This document shows, piece after piece, positions 22,119-33,369 of a stretch of 64,000 nucleotides of DNA (position 1 is the first letter of the stretch; each line of letters begins with the position of its first letter). The notes below the pieces were generated by a model. The model was given only the letters and a program-made list of their open reading frames with translations, had not been told where the DNA came from and ran no database searches. The position numbers and the translations under genes were made by a program. Origin of the DNA: Zizania palustris (lineage: Eukaryota; Streptophyta; Magnoliopsida; Poales; Poaceae); the NCBI GenBank assembly GCA_019279435.1, contig JAAALK010000285.1, forward strand, positions 64,652,865 through 64,716,864, read 5' to 3'.

Positions 22119-24869
22119 ATGACTTCCTCTGGCAAGGTTCCGTCCCTTGAAGATTTTGGCTACAATTACTGGAAGACTCTCATGCAAGCCTATCTCATGA
22201 GCCAGAGCTCGGACATTTGGGATATTTGTGTTCACGACACCTTTACTGTGCTTCCAACTACTGAGCACACTACCCTCGAGTTAGTCGCCCAGCATCAAAA
22301 CACAACAAGGCTGTGAACATTTTATTTTGTAGTCTAGGTCCTAGTGAGTTTGAGTGTGTGAGCCATCTCAGCACTGCTAGAGAGATCTGGGCTACCCTCC
22401 AGGCACACCATGAGGGGATAGCTCAAGTCAAGTCTCGGCTCTATCAGACCTACTGGTGTGAATATGAAAATTTATCACAAAAGCCGGGTGAATCTATTGA
22501 AGCCTTGTTTGGTCATTTTCAATCGATCATCAACAAGATTTGGGCCAATAAGGCCGATGGAGTTCAGCTGGTCTCAGATAATGAGAAGGCGCTCAAGGTT
22601 CTTCATACGTTGGACCCTAAGATCTAGGAGATCAAGGTATCCTATATCATTGAGAGCACTTCTTACGATACCTTGACTATCACAGAGCTTTTCAGTAAGC
22701 TCAAGGCCACAGAGGTTGATATCCAGTTGAGATCAAATCTCACTGGTTCAGGCGCAAAAAAACTGGCCCTTGCGACACCTTCTGCTAATTCCTCCTCTTT
22801 GAGCTGTGCTGCGTTCTCCTTGATGTCTATCAGTGAGGACCGGCTTGATTCATTAGGAGATGATGATCTGTGTCTTTTTAGCAGCCGGGTGCGTCGTGTC
22901 TATGATAAATGAATGTTCAAAATACACGACACAAAATCCGGATGCTTTGAGTGTCGTGATCCAGATCACTTCATCACCGACTGCCCCAAGCGGAACAGTC
23001 ACAAGAAAGGCACCGGCGGTGACTCCTACGACTCATTCAAGCACGATAGCTCCACCTTCACAAAGGGCAAGCCCAAGATGAGGTTCTTTTGAAATTCCCT
23101 GAAGGACTACCGGCGTGAGAACAAGAAGCGAGATAAGGCCTTCTTCCCCGAGATGGAGAGAAGCTACTCCAAGAGATCATCATCTTCTTTCTCTTCATCA
23201 AGCTCAAGTGATGAGGAGATCATGATCAAGAAGGGGAAGGACTAGGATGATCCGGTGGGCCTCTGCTTCATGGCCTTCAGGGCAAGCCGAAGAGCCGCTC
23301 GCACCACAGCCGAAGATCCTACACGAGCATCTACTCAATGGCTCTTGGGGATAAGGAAGACAAGGGCTCCCCCGACAACTCCGATGACAACGACGATGTA
23401 AAGGTATCTTCCTATGAGCAAGAAATCGTTGAATTACTTGAAGAGAACCATCAGGAGTTGAGATATCAGGAAAAACTGCTTAGAGGGGCTAAGAAGAGGA
23501 TAGATGAGCTTGAGAGTGAGCTTGCCATGGCCAATGGAAAGATTGAGAGTCTATCTTCTTTCCCTTGATTGCGTGATAGCAGTGAGTGCCCTAACTGCGA
23601 GGTGCTATTGTGTGACCTGTCGACTCTGAAGTCTAGGTACACAGAGAGGGTAGATGAGAGATACGCTTTGGCCACTAAGCTTGAGAGCGCTCAGCTGGAG
23701 CTGAAAGATGCTCATGTCACTATCGTCGTGCCCTATGTAGACTGCTCATCCTATTTAGCTGTTTTAGCCGAGTTGAAAGCCAAGAGTGATGAGCAGTTGG
23801 GCGAGTTAGCAAGAGTTAGAGCTGATCTAGAGTAGAATAAGCTTGAGCTTGAGACATTGTTAGTTCCACCCACTGTTTGTGAGAACTGCTTGTCCCTGAG
23901 ATTGGAACTAATCAAGCTAAAAGCTGATAAGTCTGTCCAAGTTGATAGAGAGTGTGAGATCTACTTGTCTTAGGTGGAGGTGCTACTAGCTTCCTTGAGA
24001 GAGGAGCTAGCTGATGCTCAGAACGAAAATTCTTACCTCCGTCAGATCCTGTGTTGGGTGAGTGCTAGAGAGCCACAACTCGGCATGATGATCCAGTAGT
24101 TCAAGAGGCAGGATGGGTTTAGGGTAGGTTACACCTACACCAAGGCTGACTTTGAGAGTTCCCTTAGCCGTGCCGTGGACTGGAGTAAGATGACTCTAGA
24201 GCAGAGATATCCCAAGACTCACTCCACTTAGTCTTTTTAGGCCTGTCAGCTCAAGGATGGAGTGTTCCAAGAACAACCTAAAGCTCCACCCAAGAAGCCT
24301 ATCTAGATCCTGAAGCCCAAGTAGCTCCACACTTCTTTTGACTCTCTATCTAGACCCTCTCACACCAAAGAGTCTACACCCAACACCACCAAGCCCAATA
24401 ACCCCAAGCCTCAACCACATCCCAAGAAGCCTACCTATCACCATGAGTTCTGTTAGAGAGACGAGCATCTTGAGGAGTTTTTCTTCAGGAGAAAGCGGGT
24501 TGAGAGAGCCGAGAGAGCTCGAGGTGGGCAGGAGCAGTTCTACCAGTAGGGTGGTAGATAGAGAGTCCCTCGACGCGGAGAGAGGCTAGAGGCCATGGCG
24601 CATCGTGTAGGTGGTGGTAGAGGAGACGACTTTCATGCCCGTGCTCTAGAGGGTGGTTTTCGCTCCGGTAGAGCTCCAGGTCATTCTGGATACGACTTTG
24701 GAACTCGTGGCCAAGACTTTAGGCAGAACAGAGGACCACACTTTGAGCTGCGTTTTGGTCCAGACACTTATGATTCCTTCTGCTTTCCTTCTTTTGAGCA
24801 GATGGCTCGACACTGGTTTAGCTCCTTTGCTAAGCCTAGTGTCGGACCATTTGCACCCCCTTATGACCA
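22119..24869 (+). pseudogene. Copia Gag of element A (long Sirevirus-type Gag)
   Basis: Starts MTSSGKVPSLEDFGYNYW at 22119, 65 bp after the LTR. Capsid-like UBN2 region (22119-22627), a linker, a knuckle region at about 22920-22985, a Ser-rich and acidic segment (23160-23400), a long coiled-coil-like part with LEENHQELRYQEKLL and Cys-rich CENCLSLRLELIK-like repeats (23400-24050), a degenerate second knuckle (about 24440-24485) and an Arg/Gly-rich tail (24595-24860). Frame break near 22306; about ten in-frame stops, mainly TAG. Long Gags with coiled coils are known for Sireviruses. Confidence 0.9.
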
Positions 24870-25286
24870 TTGATATTGCAAGATCGTGGCCGGGAGGACG
24901 TATTGATCATGGATTCAGGATGCTCTTGCCACATGACGGGACATCATAGATGGTGCCTCACTTCCCCGAGCTCCAAGGAGTACATCACTTTTGGGAACAA
25001 TGGTCAAGGGACGGTACACGACATTGGCTCAATTCGAATCTCTGAGCATTTCTCTTTGAAGAATGTTGCTTTGGTTGGAAACTTGAGTTTTAATTTAGTC
25101 TCTGTTTCGCAACTTCTTGAGGATGGTTTAGAGGTTCGATTTAAGAAGGGCATGTCTTCTGTTGTTGATTCTAGAGGATCTTTGGTTTGCCAGATCTTAC
25201 CCTTCGGTAAGGTTTTTCGGATTGATTTCTCTAGTTCCTTTGGCCCTTCTCGCTGTTTGACCACTGGATCCTATTCTGAGCTCTAG
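24870..25286 (+). pseudogene. Copia protease region of element A
   Basis: Open for 138 codons. Contains the pepsin-like active-site stretch LIMDSGCSCHMTG (about 24906-24945) and the downstream copia-typical LVSVSQLLEDGL. The aspartate of DSG is intact. It ends at a TAG where relatives have Trp before the WHRRLGHLS motif that opens the next domain. It processes the Gag-Pol precursor in intact elements. Confidence 0.88.
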
Positions 25287-25579
25287 AGGTGGCATAGGAG
25301 GTTAGGTCATTTGAGTTTTGATCTACTAGTCAGATTGAGCTCTATGGATCTCATCCGAGGATTGCCCAAGCTTAAGATGGAGAAGGATCTAGTTTGCCAT
25401 CCCTATCATCATGAGAAAATGGTTGCTGCTTCTCATGCACCTGTGACTCAGGTGATGACTTCGTACCCGGGAGAGCTATTACACATGGATATTGTTGGTC
25501 CAGCTCGGGTACATTCAGTCGGTGGGAAGTGGTACGCTCTTGTAGTTGTTGATGACTTTTCTCGATTCTCGTGGGTTTT
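25287..25579 (+). pseudogene. GAG-preintegrase and first integrase strand, element A
   Basis: WHRRLGHLSFDLLVRLSSMDLIRG is the zinc-binding preintegrase segment. GELLHMDIVGPARV and VVVDDFSRFSWVF are the start of the integrase core, with the first catalytic Asp. The usual second cysteine pair of the zinc finger is weakened (CHPYHHEK). The frame is cut at 25580 by LTR X', so the other catalytic residues are absent. Confidence 0.88.
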
Positions 25580-28091
25580 TGTGGGATCGGTATGGCGACT
25601 AGACGGGGTTAATAGGTGCCTCAACACTTTCTTTCGAATGTGATGGCCTAATCAAATCACCCAATGCACCTCTAAACACTCAGTTTCAAGTTTTAAACCA
25701 ATCAGTACACTATTCAAGCTCCACTAGATTGAAAAACACAATTCAGCTTAGTTTAAAGATTGTTTAGTCGATGAATATCAACACACTTCACACAAGAATG
25801 CAAATCAAATTCAGAGTAGAGAATCAACTTGAAATCTCAACACTGCTGAAACACTCTAGACGATGAATAGTAACAGTATCTTTCAAAAAGATTCAGAATT
25901 CAGGTTTTGGTTCAATTTGCAGACTTCAACTTCAGAACATATTTAATTTCAGCACATCAATTCTTCAAGCAGTTTTTAGATTATCTCAGATTTGCAGCTA
26001 AAATAGAAACAAATTTAATAAACTAAGAGTACCCAACACAGGAGATCTAAATTTGATCAAATATGGTTCAACATTGAAAACTGCATTCAAATCTTAATCA
26101 CAGTACTGAATTTTAATTGAATTTAACTTAACCAGCGCATTCACAGTATATACACAACAGAACAGAAACAGTCATGTTTCTTTTTCAGAGAACCTCTGAG
26201 TGCAAGTTTAAGGATTGTATCACTGAGAACAGGATTCAATTTCTGAAACAGAAGCTTTAGCAACTAAAATAGTCCAAACTAATCTATTAACCAAACACTT
26301 CTAGTATTTACTTCTTTTCAGAACAGAACCTACTAAACATTCATGAGAACAAAGAACAATAGTTAAAAATGAATTCAGATGAAGAATCTGATAAGAAGCA
26401 GTAAAACTTTCCTTGAAAACACAGACCAGAAAATCACTTTCAATCTGACAGATTACCAGTTTAACCAAAATGATACTAGGAAGGCTTTTATCAATGATTT
26501 CAAAACTTTTCAGGTCTGAAAACAGAACTTCAGGTTCTCTTCAAACAGTGTTTAATTTCAAAACAGTGCTAGAATTCTGGTTTGGAACTGAATTTCAGAA
26601 CAAGTATAGTTAACATAATTCTTCAATCAACAGAACATGCCTTGAAAATACATCACCCAATTCAGAACACAAGACAAATTACTGTTCAACATATTTGAAT
26701 AGGTACTTATGAAGTTCTAAAGATCAAACAAGTATTTCAGCACAAGAGACCAGACTTGAGGAATTTCAGACTTCAAAACAGTCTCAAATATCAAATATAA
26801 CCTGACTGAATTTGAATCAAACACCAAAACTTAGTGACAAAAGATCTTGACACAAACTTGACAACAAGTCTTTTAAAACAGTTAAAAAGCTGATCTCAAG
26901 AGCTAAACATTCATCCTTTAGGTATCCTGATGAAATAACTCAGAGATGATACACAAGATCAATAAACCAAATCTATTCTGAGTAGCAAACAAAAGCTTCA
27001 CAGCAGGAACCTAAAAGAAGATGACAAGAAAAACCTAAAGCCAATAAGAGACACTACCAGATTAGTGATTCAATTCAACAATGTATCAAACAAACTTGCT
27101 CAGATCTTATCCACACGCAAACAGTCAATCACATATATGAAATAGAACTGCATAAACAGAAACTTGATGAACTGGGATTAAACAGATTTAGTGCCTAAAT
27201 CATGAAATTCATATGAAAACTAAACTGATTCAAGGATTAATCATATTCATAATAGATCATACACATTTCAGGATGATATCTCACAAGAAAACACTCCAGA
27301 TTATGAAAAAAATTTCAGAGAAAACGAAGGAGAACTCACTGATTCTGCTGCTGGAAGGAAAATAAACTTGACGCTGAATAGTGAAATCGGCACGAGTGTA
27401 GCGCATCCGAAAAAGGCCTCAAATCACTGTATCGAATCAAGCATTCAACTCACAGAATTTTTCTCTAATTCTTGATTGAAAAACTGAGCAAAAATGTTTG
27501 TCCAGAGTTGTTGTCGGCTACAAGACATGGGGGGGGGGGGGATAATATCCTACCTGCCCCATGTTCTAGAAGCCACATTTTACATAAAGCCCCTTGACAA
27601 ATTCTGAAATACTAGTTCTAAAAATACCCTATTAAACCTTAAAAGAAAAATTATAAAAGGACTCTTCTTTTAATATATTTTTAGAGTGGACCCACTCTAA
27701 AAATATATCAAAAGGATACACTATGAAACTAAAAAATTTAAATTAATACAAGACACATATTTATTGAATTAACAAAAACATTTAAAGTTTTGACGGTTTT
27801 CAGCAAAAACCAACAAAGCCTCTCCTGATCATCGACGCCCATCGTCAGTCCACGAACCCGACTACCAGAAAGTCTCTCCCGCTCTCGATCCCTCGAGCCG
27901 CCTTGTCACTTGAATTGGCTTCCCTTTCGCTGACTCGATCGACGCTTCGTATTGATCAATCTTCAACTCAACGTCCTGTTCGACCTTCATGCGTACATCA
28001 GATTCCACTCTCGACTTCGACTGACACCCTCGACCATTTGGCATTAGACTCCCCGTCTAACCCTGATCCCGTGCCATCGACAGTTGACGAG
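25580..28091 (-). repeat. LTR fragment X' inside element A (right arm)
   Basis: Reverse-complement partner of 3320-5831. On the minus strand it ends ...CCGATCCCACA at 25580, against the integrase frame of A. AT-rich and non-coding, with a run of 13 G near 27529 (11 in the other arm) and a 36-bp hairpin near 27672-27710. Whether it was a solo LTR or a full element cannot be told, because its other end abuts the B-type LTR. Confidence 0.7.
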
Positions 28092-28777
28092 TGAGGAGCC
28101 ATGCTGAATAGTATGGGCCTCATGGCTCCAGATGTGATGAGTGATTGCCAACGGAAGTCAAAGAGGACTGAAGAGAAGAAAAGACTTGCTGTGTCTGGGC
28201 CGCATGTGACTCAGGTAGACGGGCAGCGAGTGACTGTCGGGCAGAGGGGGTCGCGAAGTCAGGCTGGCCCAATCCAGGTACATGGGCTAGGAGCAGCAGA
28301 GGATCCACTGGGCTGTTGACCAGGATTGACTCAGGTACACGGGCGGCGAGCAATTGCTGGGCTGAGAGAGCTGTGGAATCGGGCCGACCCAATCTGGGTA
28401 CCTAGTGCAAAGTCAATGGACGCTTTGTTAGTTTCGGCGCAAAACTGACAATCGCTGATCTCGGATCGGACCGTTCTGAGAAGAAGCCATAGCCGCTACG
28501 AAATCTCCGCTTCAGGATAAGTATTCCATAATTAGGAGTTTACTATTTTGCCTTTAGGCCCACAGTCAGTCAGTCGAGTCTGTAAAATATCCTAAGGGCA
28601 TTTTGGTCTTTTCTATTTTATTTCAGCGTCTATAAAAAACCCTAAGGGTCTTTTAGTATTTTCCTAGGCTATTGGGCTGCCTATAAATAGGGCCCCAATC
28701 CCTAGGGTTAGGGTTAACCTTTCTGAAATCACTTTTCTAATAGAAAGAGATTGGGTCACTTTTGGTGTTCATCTTCC
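28092..28777 (+). repeat. Truncated B-type LTR inside element A
   Basis: Starts TGAGGAGCCATGCTGAATAG at 28092 and matches B's LTR (2634-3319) through the TATA box and leader, then stops at CATCTTCC. The next bases (ACTTGCACCC) are A's 3' interior, as seen also in F near 59110-59120. It is thus a deletion remnant, not a functional LTR. Confidence 0.88.
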
Positions 28778-29223
28778 ACTTGCACCCTAGTTGCATTCAT
28801 TGCATATTTTGAGGGGGAGTTGCATTTTAGGGGGACTTTGAGTTCGTGTTTCTTTTGAGTGCATTTAGTCTCACTTGATGAGTCCAATTGTCAACAAGGG
28901 GGAAAATTTTAGGTTACTTGATCTTTTAGAAGAGTTTAGGGGGAGTTTTGGCTTTCTCTAGATTTGTTTCAAGGGGAGTTTTAGTCTCTTTTGCCTTTAC
29001 TTTTTGGATATCCTTGTTGATAATTCTAAGATTGCACTCGGTTGAGTTTTTATTTTTGTTTAACCATAATGATCGTTTTCTGGTTTTTGTTCGGCTTTTG
29101 GTCATTGTGTTAAACCTTTTATTTTATTTTCTTCTTTCTATCTTATTGTGTTTTGTTTTCATGTTTCCACATGTTTTGCAGGTTACAAAGCGATGATGAA
29201 GAGAGTGTTGACAATGCACTCAT
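28778..29223 (+). other. 3' interior of element A with repeated polypurine tracts
   Basis: No pol sequence remains. Purine blocks of the type AGGGGGAG lie near 28812, 28831, 28898, 28938 and 28972. Between 28948 and 29196 a very T-rich stretch leaves open an 82-codon hydrophobic frame ending FPHVLQVTKR; F has a similar one at 58763-59017. The stretch ends TGTTTTGCAG, which also fits an intron acceptor, so coding is unproven. Multiple polypurine tracts are a described Sirevirus trait. Confidence 0.7.
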
Positions 29224-29235
29224 CAAGGGGGAGAT
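29224..29235 (+). other. Polypurine tract of element A
   Basis: AAGGGGGAGAT immediately before the TGAGG start of the 3' LTR. This is the primer for plus-strand DNA synthesis in intact elements. Confidence 0.85.
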
Positions 29236-30915
29236 TGAGGAGCCATGTTGAAGATTATGGGCCTCATGGCTCTAGAAGTGATGAGGGATTGTCAACGGAA
29301 GTCAACTAAGAGAGAAGAGACGTGAAGAGAAGACGAGACCTGCCGTGTCTGGGCCTAGTGTGACTCAGGTACACGGGCGGCGAGCGACTATTGGGCAGAG
29401 GGGCCGCAGAGTCGGGCCGACCCAATCCAAGTACATGGGCGAGGAGCGGTAGGGGATCCATAGGTCTGTTGACTGAGATTGACTCAGGTACATGGGCGGT
29501 GAGTGATTGCCAGGCTGAGGGAGCCGTGGAATCGGGCTAGCCCAATCTGGGTATCCGATGCGAAGACGGTGGACGCTTTATCGGTTTCGACACAAAACCG
29601 ACGCCCAATCCAAATTACTAATCCTAGATCGAGCCGTCTTGAAGTGAAGCCGTAGCTTCTACGAAAGCTCTGAGTCAAGACAAGTTATCTTTATTTAGGA
29701 TTTTACCGTTTGGCTTTCTAGGCCCACGATGTATTAGTCGAGTCTGTAAAAATCCTAAGGGCATTATGGTCTTTTTTCTTTTATTTCAGTGTATGTAAAA
29801 CCCTAAGGGTCTTTTGGTATTTTTCCTAGTTTATTGGGCTGCCTATAAATAGGGCCCCAATCCCTAGGGTTAGGGAAAACTCACTTGAATGAAAATCTGA
29901 GTTCTTCTTGATCCAGTTTCCCATTGTTCATGGGTTTTTGCTATAGAATCCATAAATCGCCACCGGTGTTTTCTGATCGGAGCTACCGCCGCGCATAGTG
30001 CTCTTCTCCAAGTTTTTCCCGTCTTGTTTTCTCTTCCTCTTAAGAACCGATCGCTCGGTCTTTCTCCTAGTCGTGGTTTTTGGCACTGTTTTTCTGGAGA
30101 AGACTTGCTGTGTGGCGGCGGCTGGCATCGGGAGCGACAGGCCAAGGCCGTGTGTGTTGTGGCGCTGTTTGCCGCTGCCTAGAGGAAGCGCTCGGGACCA
30201 AAGCCCATGCGGCTGCCAAAGCCCACGTGGCTACCAAAGTCCACACAAAGGCTGCGAGGCGCTCAGCGCTAGCTGTTCGTGGCAGGTTGCCACGTGATAG
30301 GAGAAGGGGGCCTCAGCGTCCGAACGCATGTGCCTCGCGGATTGGACGCACAGGCTTCGGCGAGTAGAAGCTCAGGCTTCGAAGTGGCTTCGCTGAAAGC
30401 TTCGTGCGCAGGCTTCGCTAACACACAAGCTTCACCGACCGCACAAGAGACGCATGCCTCGCCGAAGCAAGCTTTGAAGGCGAGGCATACAGGCTCTGGC
30501 TGAGTACTGAACAAGAGACAAATTTTCGAATAGTAATTTTTCTTCTCGATTTACATGCACCCGATGTCTGTATAGTTTTTATTACTGCAAGAATTTTATT
30601 TCAAATCATCAGTAAGAAAAAATGTTTCATCTACAGTTATCTTGTTCAATTAATGCTTGTGATGATTATCTCTATGATGCTTGAAATGCCTGTGAGTTGA
30701 ATGCATTTTTAGTCTACCTTTTAACATTGTGATGGTGTCATTTTGATTAAGACACCGGTCATTTTTTAGGCTAGATTATTTGAGTACTTGTGATCTGTTT
30801 TGGCTTCTGCTGATTGTCTGTTGAGGTGCATTGGGTGTTGGGAGAAGGCCATTGATTCGAAAGAATTTTTTAGGCGCCCATTCACCCCCCTTTGGTCGCT
30901 ACTCTCGGTCCTACA
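29236..30915 (+). repeat. 3' LTR of element A (1680 bp)
   Basis: TGAGGAGCCATG to CGGTCCTACA, followed by the ATGGT duplication at 30916. TATA box near 29845. Differs from the 5' LTR by scattered changes, an extra repeat of AAGCCCA-type words near 30210-30235, and the ATTCACCCCCC block near 30880 that the 5' LTR lacks. Confidence 0.92.
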
Positions 30916-30920
30916 ATGGT

Positions 30921-32510
30921 CTGGGAATAAGAAATAGGTCATGTGCCCTTGGGTGAAACCGGCCAACAAAGAAGAAAAGTACGACTTCGATATCAACAAG
31001 GCCGATAGAATATTCGACCTGTTGCTCAGAGAGAAGCAAATCCTGTTGCCACCTAATCACATGATACCACTCGCCGATGAATTAAAGAAAAGGAAGTACT
31101 TTAAGTGGCACAACTCCCCATCGCACAACACTAACGAATGCAAGGTGTTTAGATAACAGATCTAATTGGCCATGGAGCAAGGTCGAATCAAGTTCGATGA
31201 TGGGAAGAAGGCAATGAACATCGACGAGCATCCGTTCCCGGTCAACATGGTACACGCTTATCACGTTGATGACTAGAACACAAGAAGAAGCAAGTGGGCT
31301 AACAAAAGAGTCACCTCATCAGATCTGATCAAGAAATATGAAGAAAAATCAAGAGAAGAGGCGAACACCGATCACAACCAGAGCCACTCGCGATTCAACC
31401 CTCATTGGAATTGTGAGTTCTTCAGATTCTACTAGAACAGAGGGCTGCGCCTTCTGTCAATGGAAAATTGTTCAGGGTGCGGCGTTAGAGGCGAGTCGCA
31501 AGATGACCATCGACTGCATAACAGCAGGTAGGGCCACATGATCAATAAGCCGATCACTAGAGGTTGTCACTACCGATGGTGTCCATGGTCAAAAGGCTCG
31601 GTCCCGTCAACGTCAAGGATGATGGCCAACCAACCGATGGCAGAACCGCACTAGAGAGGCCGTAGTGGTGCCCTAACGGGTTTTTTTCACAAGGAACAAG
31701 AGAAGAGTGCAACGACTGCGGTAGAGAGAGCTAAAGGTACAAAAGTGTGACAAGGAAACTGATCGGCCTCAAAAGATCAAAAGTGAATGGCGAGTAAAAG
31801 ATAAGGCCAATCATGATGACAAGAAGGACACAGGGGTAAATATAGTTTTCTTTCTCCCTACAGAGTATAGGGCATCTTCTGAAGGCAATGCAGATTAGGC
31901 CGATACAATGGCTCAACTAGTGTTGGCGCCACAACCAGCAGTTTTTGATAAGCCAGAAGACCCTTAGCATCAGCACCTAAGACCTCTGTATGTCAAAGGT
32001 TTGGTCAACAAGAAGCCGATGTCTTAGATGATGATAGATGGAGGGCAGCTGTCAACTTAATGCCATACGCCACTTTCCGTAAGCTAGGAAAAACGCCAGA
32101 AGACATCATCAAAACTAATATGGTACTAAGGAACTTCGGTGGAAACTCGTTAGACATGATGGGAGTACTAAACGCAGAGCTGACGGTTGGAAGTAAGAAG
32201 ATGTCGACCACATTCTTCATCATAGAAGGAAAACGGTCTTACAGTCTGTTGTTAGGATGAAATTGGATTCATGCAAACTACCGCGTCCCGTCAACGATGC
32301 ACCAAAGCCTAATGCAGTGGGTTGGCGATCAAGTGGAAATAAACACCACCGATAAATCGGTGAACATAGTGAGAATCGATTTATTGGTATGGGAGATGGA
32401 AGAAGTTGTCTGTCTATCAAGGAAGGCTTGTGATGGTAATTTTCTTGAAGTATCGGATGATGGAGCCAAACTAATCAACAAAGAATTGCCCAAGCTCATC
32501 CTGTGAAGAT
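30921..32510 (+). pseudogene. Gag end and protease region of element G
   Basis: Resumes G's Gag after A. CPWVKPANKEEKYDFDINKA and IFDLLLREKQILLP lead to a knuckle-like CKWHNSPSHNTNEC-type motif (the first Cys here reads Phe-Lys-Trp, about 31100-31150). After a degenerate acidic spacer (31270-31960) a retropepsin-like region follows at about 32040-32265: a YATFRKLGKTPEDI flap-side segment and MSTTFFIIEGKRSYSLLLG. The active-site triplet lies in a broken frame (MMIDGGQLST-like bases near 32030). Numerous stops and shifts; inactive. Confidence 0.8.
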
Positions 32511-33369
32511 GGCATCGATAGAACGAAAGGTGTACTCGGTCAATGCTTCGCCACAACCGATGAACTATATGAGGTAGACATCGGACCTGGTAACAGACCG
32601 AGGCCAACTTTCGTAGGTACTCAGATTCCCCAGTGAAGCGCAAAAAGATTGATATCAGAAAGCTCTGAACGAGAAGTACTTGGAGAAATGTTTCCTGGTT
32701 GTTCGGACAAATGCCTAAAGAACTACGCGCAAAATAGCCGATACCAATGGTATCACCTTTAGACGGCCGATGCTAAAGCATCAACCTTAGACACAAAAAA
32801 CACAGGGTCAGACCCAAGTGGTCAAAAATAAATACATTACGAAGTCATGTTCCACGTTATAAGTCAGAAGGCCCTAGGCAAAGTTACAAAAAGAGCCCGT
32901 TGGGTAGCCCTGATCGCTCGCGACCCAATCGCATCCATGCTCCAAAGGACGGCTCGGTCTTTAGCGCCCAAACCAGGGACATCTTTAAGGGGGTGACATC
33001 AACACTTCACGTAGCAGATGACACCAATGAGCTAACACTTTTGGGCCTCGACCTAACTCGAGAAGGAGGCAACAACACTTGCCCTCTTGATAATCATCGT
33101 CTGGAACCCCTCCAGCTTCGCTTCTAGATCAGCCTCCTCTACCCACAACCGATCAAGCTTCTGCGGCATGGCCGATAACCTAAGGCTACCTCCTACTTAC
33201 CCACGCAGTGGGAGTAGAGGCACCAATCCCTAGGTTTGTAGTAGCCAATACCGGTCCGTATCGTATCGGCCGGCCGCTGGCGCTCACCAGGGGAGCATCA
33301 AGGTCATCTTCCTACAAGAAGAAAAGTTAGTCATACAAAGAAAGGTGGCAGAAATAAACAAAAATACAA
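32511..33369 (+). other. Degenerate stretch between protease and RT of G
   Basis: No continuous frame can be read. 32880-33310 has a composition unlike its flanks and no recognisable RT N-terminal motifs, so it may include a foreign piece. RT homology resumes at about 33370 (VRVCIDFRDLNK). Confidence 0.5.

Larger units (their letters stand above)
21469..28777. repeat. Right arm of 7.3-kb inverted repeat
   Basis: Partner of 2634-9942. It starts inside A's 5' LTR, at the position matching the N-gap edge, and stops in a B-type LTR at 28777, where this arm jumps to A's 3' interior. The right copy has a frame break near 22306 that the left lacks, and the left has one near 7925 that the right lacks. 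Confidence 0.95.
20426..30915 (+). mobile_element. Sirevirus-type copia element A, internally deleted
   Basis: Complete by its ends: LTRs at 20426-22053 and 29236-30915, matching ATGGT duplications, initiator-Met primer site, and several polypurine tracts before the 3' LTR. The interior keeps gag, protease and the start of integrase. It is then interrupted by LTR X' (25580-28091) and a B-type LTR piece (28092-28777), which joins directly to the 3' interior. RT, RNase H and most of integrase are gone, so it cannot move by itself. It is inserted in the gag of G. Confidence 0.93.
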
